From contig NZ_JBEXCV010000060.1 of the NCBI RefSeq assembly GCF_040605455.1, positions 1 to 48,043 of the forward strand: a DNA stretch of 48,043 nt. The letters are read 5' to 3'. The notes beneath the pieces were generated by a model. The model had not been told where the DNA came from. It searched no databases and saw only the letters and a program-made list of their open reading frames with translations. Positions 47,974 to 48,043 of the stretch are shown here, piece by piece. Position numbers and translations under genes: made by a program. The stretch's first letter is position 1. Every line of letters begins with the position of its first letter. This DNA comes from Embleya sp040605455. GTDB taxonomy: Bacteria; Actinomycetota; Actinomycetes; Streptomycetales; Streptomycetaceae.

Positions 47974-48043
47974 AACGCCTGCGCCGCGAGGCCCACGCAC
48001 CGCCGGAGCCGCGTACCGCGCCGGCGCAGCCCGCCCCGGGCCC
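47970..48043 (+). CDS. Start of next gene, truncated by the window
   Basis: GTG 47970 overlaps the symporter stop (GTGA), with GAAGGAGG about 12 bases upstream. Only 24 codons are visible (KRLRREAHAPPEPRTAPAQP), a basic proline-rich N-terminus. No function can be assigned; coupling to the symporter suggests a related role. Confidence 0.55.
   Translation, partial: MKRLRREAHAPPEPRTAPAQPAPG

Overview
The window is about 48 kb of very GC-rich DNA with strong G/C preference at third codon positions, frequent GTG starts, ATGA/GTGA gene overlaps and typical actinomycete families: an AfsR-like SARP-NB-ARC-TPR regulator, a YtrA-type GntR regulator with its ABC exporter, a PP2C/STAS partner-switching pair and a DUF2637 (SpdB-like) protein. 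This suggests a filamentous actinomycete of the Streptomycetaceae or a close relative. It reads like an accessory region: gene remnants (IS5-family transposase, P-loop NTPase, PQQ-propeller, metallo-beta-lactamase-fold hydrolase, NRPS condensation domain, PucR regulator, frameshifted methyltransferase) lie between intact genes, and many gaps exceed 300 bases.

Left third (1-18.5 kb). A transposase fragment at the edge is followed by an orphan AurF-type diiron N-oxygenase with an AT-rich dyad upstream, a Tat-exported esterase on the other strand, and a 929-residue metzincin-like metalloprotease with hemopexin-like repeats and no signal peptide. The standout is a minus-strand locus at 8.56-15.35 kb. 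It runs AfsR-like regulator, a 60-residue peptide with six cysteines, MauE/DoxX membrane protein, membrane-anchored TlpA-like thioredoxin, ABC exporter, signal peptidase I. I read it as a dedicated system for making, oxidising, processing and exporting a disulfide-rich secreted peptide. The peptide promoter carries an 11-bp-period direct repeat of the kind SARP proteins bind, and a hairpin separates the peptide gene from the rest of the operon. A YtrA-type ABC operon with a perfect palindromic operator follows and ends at a large bidirectional terminator.

Middle (18.5-30 kb). This holds a RibD/DHFR-like reductase, a VOC protein, a DUF2637 membrane protein, a 44-residue small gene with a strong ribosome binding site, a cupin, and a cluster around a PLP-dependent aromatic amino acid decarboxylase-like enzyme. 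That enzyme carries both substitutions (His to Asn near PLP, Tyr to Phe in the catalytic loop) that mark aldehyde synthases in insects and plants. It sits next to a WS/DGAT-like acyltransferase and is divergent from a PrnB-like gene. A 3-hydroxybutyrate dehydrogenase follows.

Right third (30-48 kb). This holds a coiled-coil conserved protein, an operon-like set of neocarzinostatin-fold membrane-anchored protein, SpoIIE/PP2C phosphatase and STAS antagonist, a frameshifted methyltransferase, a DUF885 protein with a SAM-dependent methyltransferase and an HTH gene, a secreted protein, RidA, a divergent AraC regulator/alpha-beta hydrolase pair, the cstA-ybdD peptide/pyruvate uptake operon, and a DUF3311/solute:sodium symporter pair. 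The window ends in the first codons of the next gene. No tRNA, rRNA or CRISPR array was seen.
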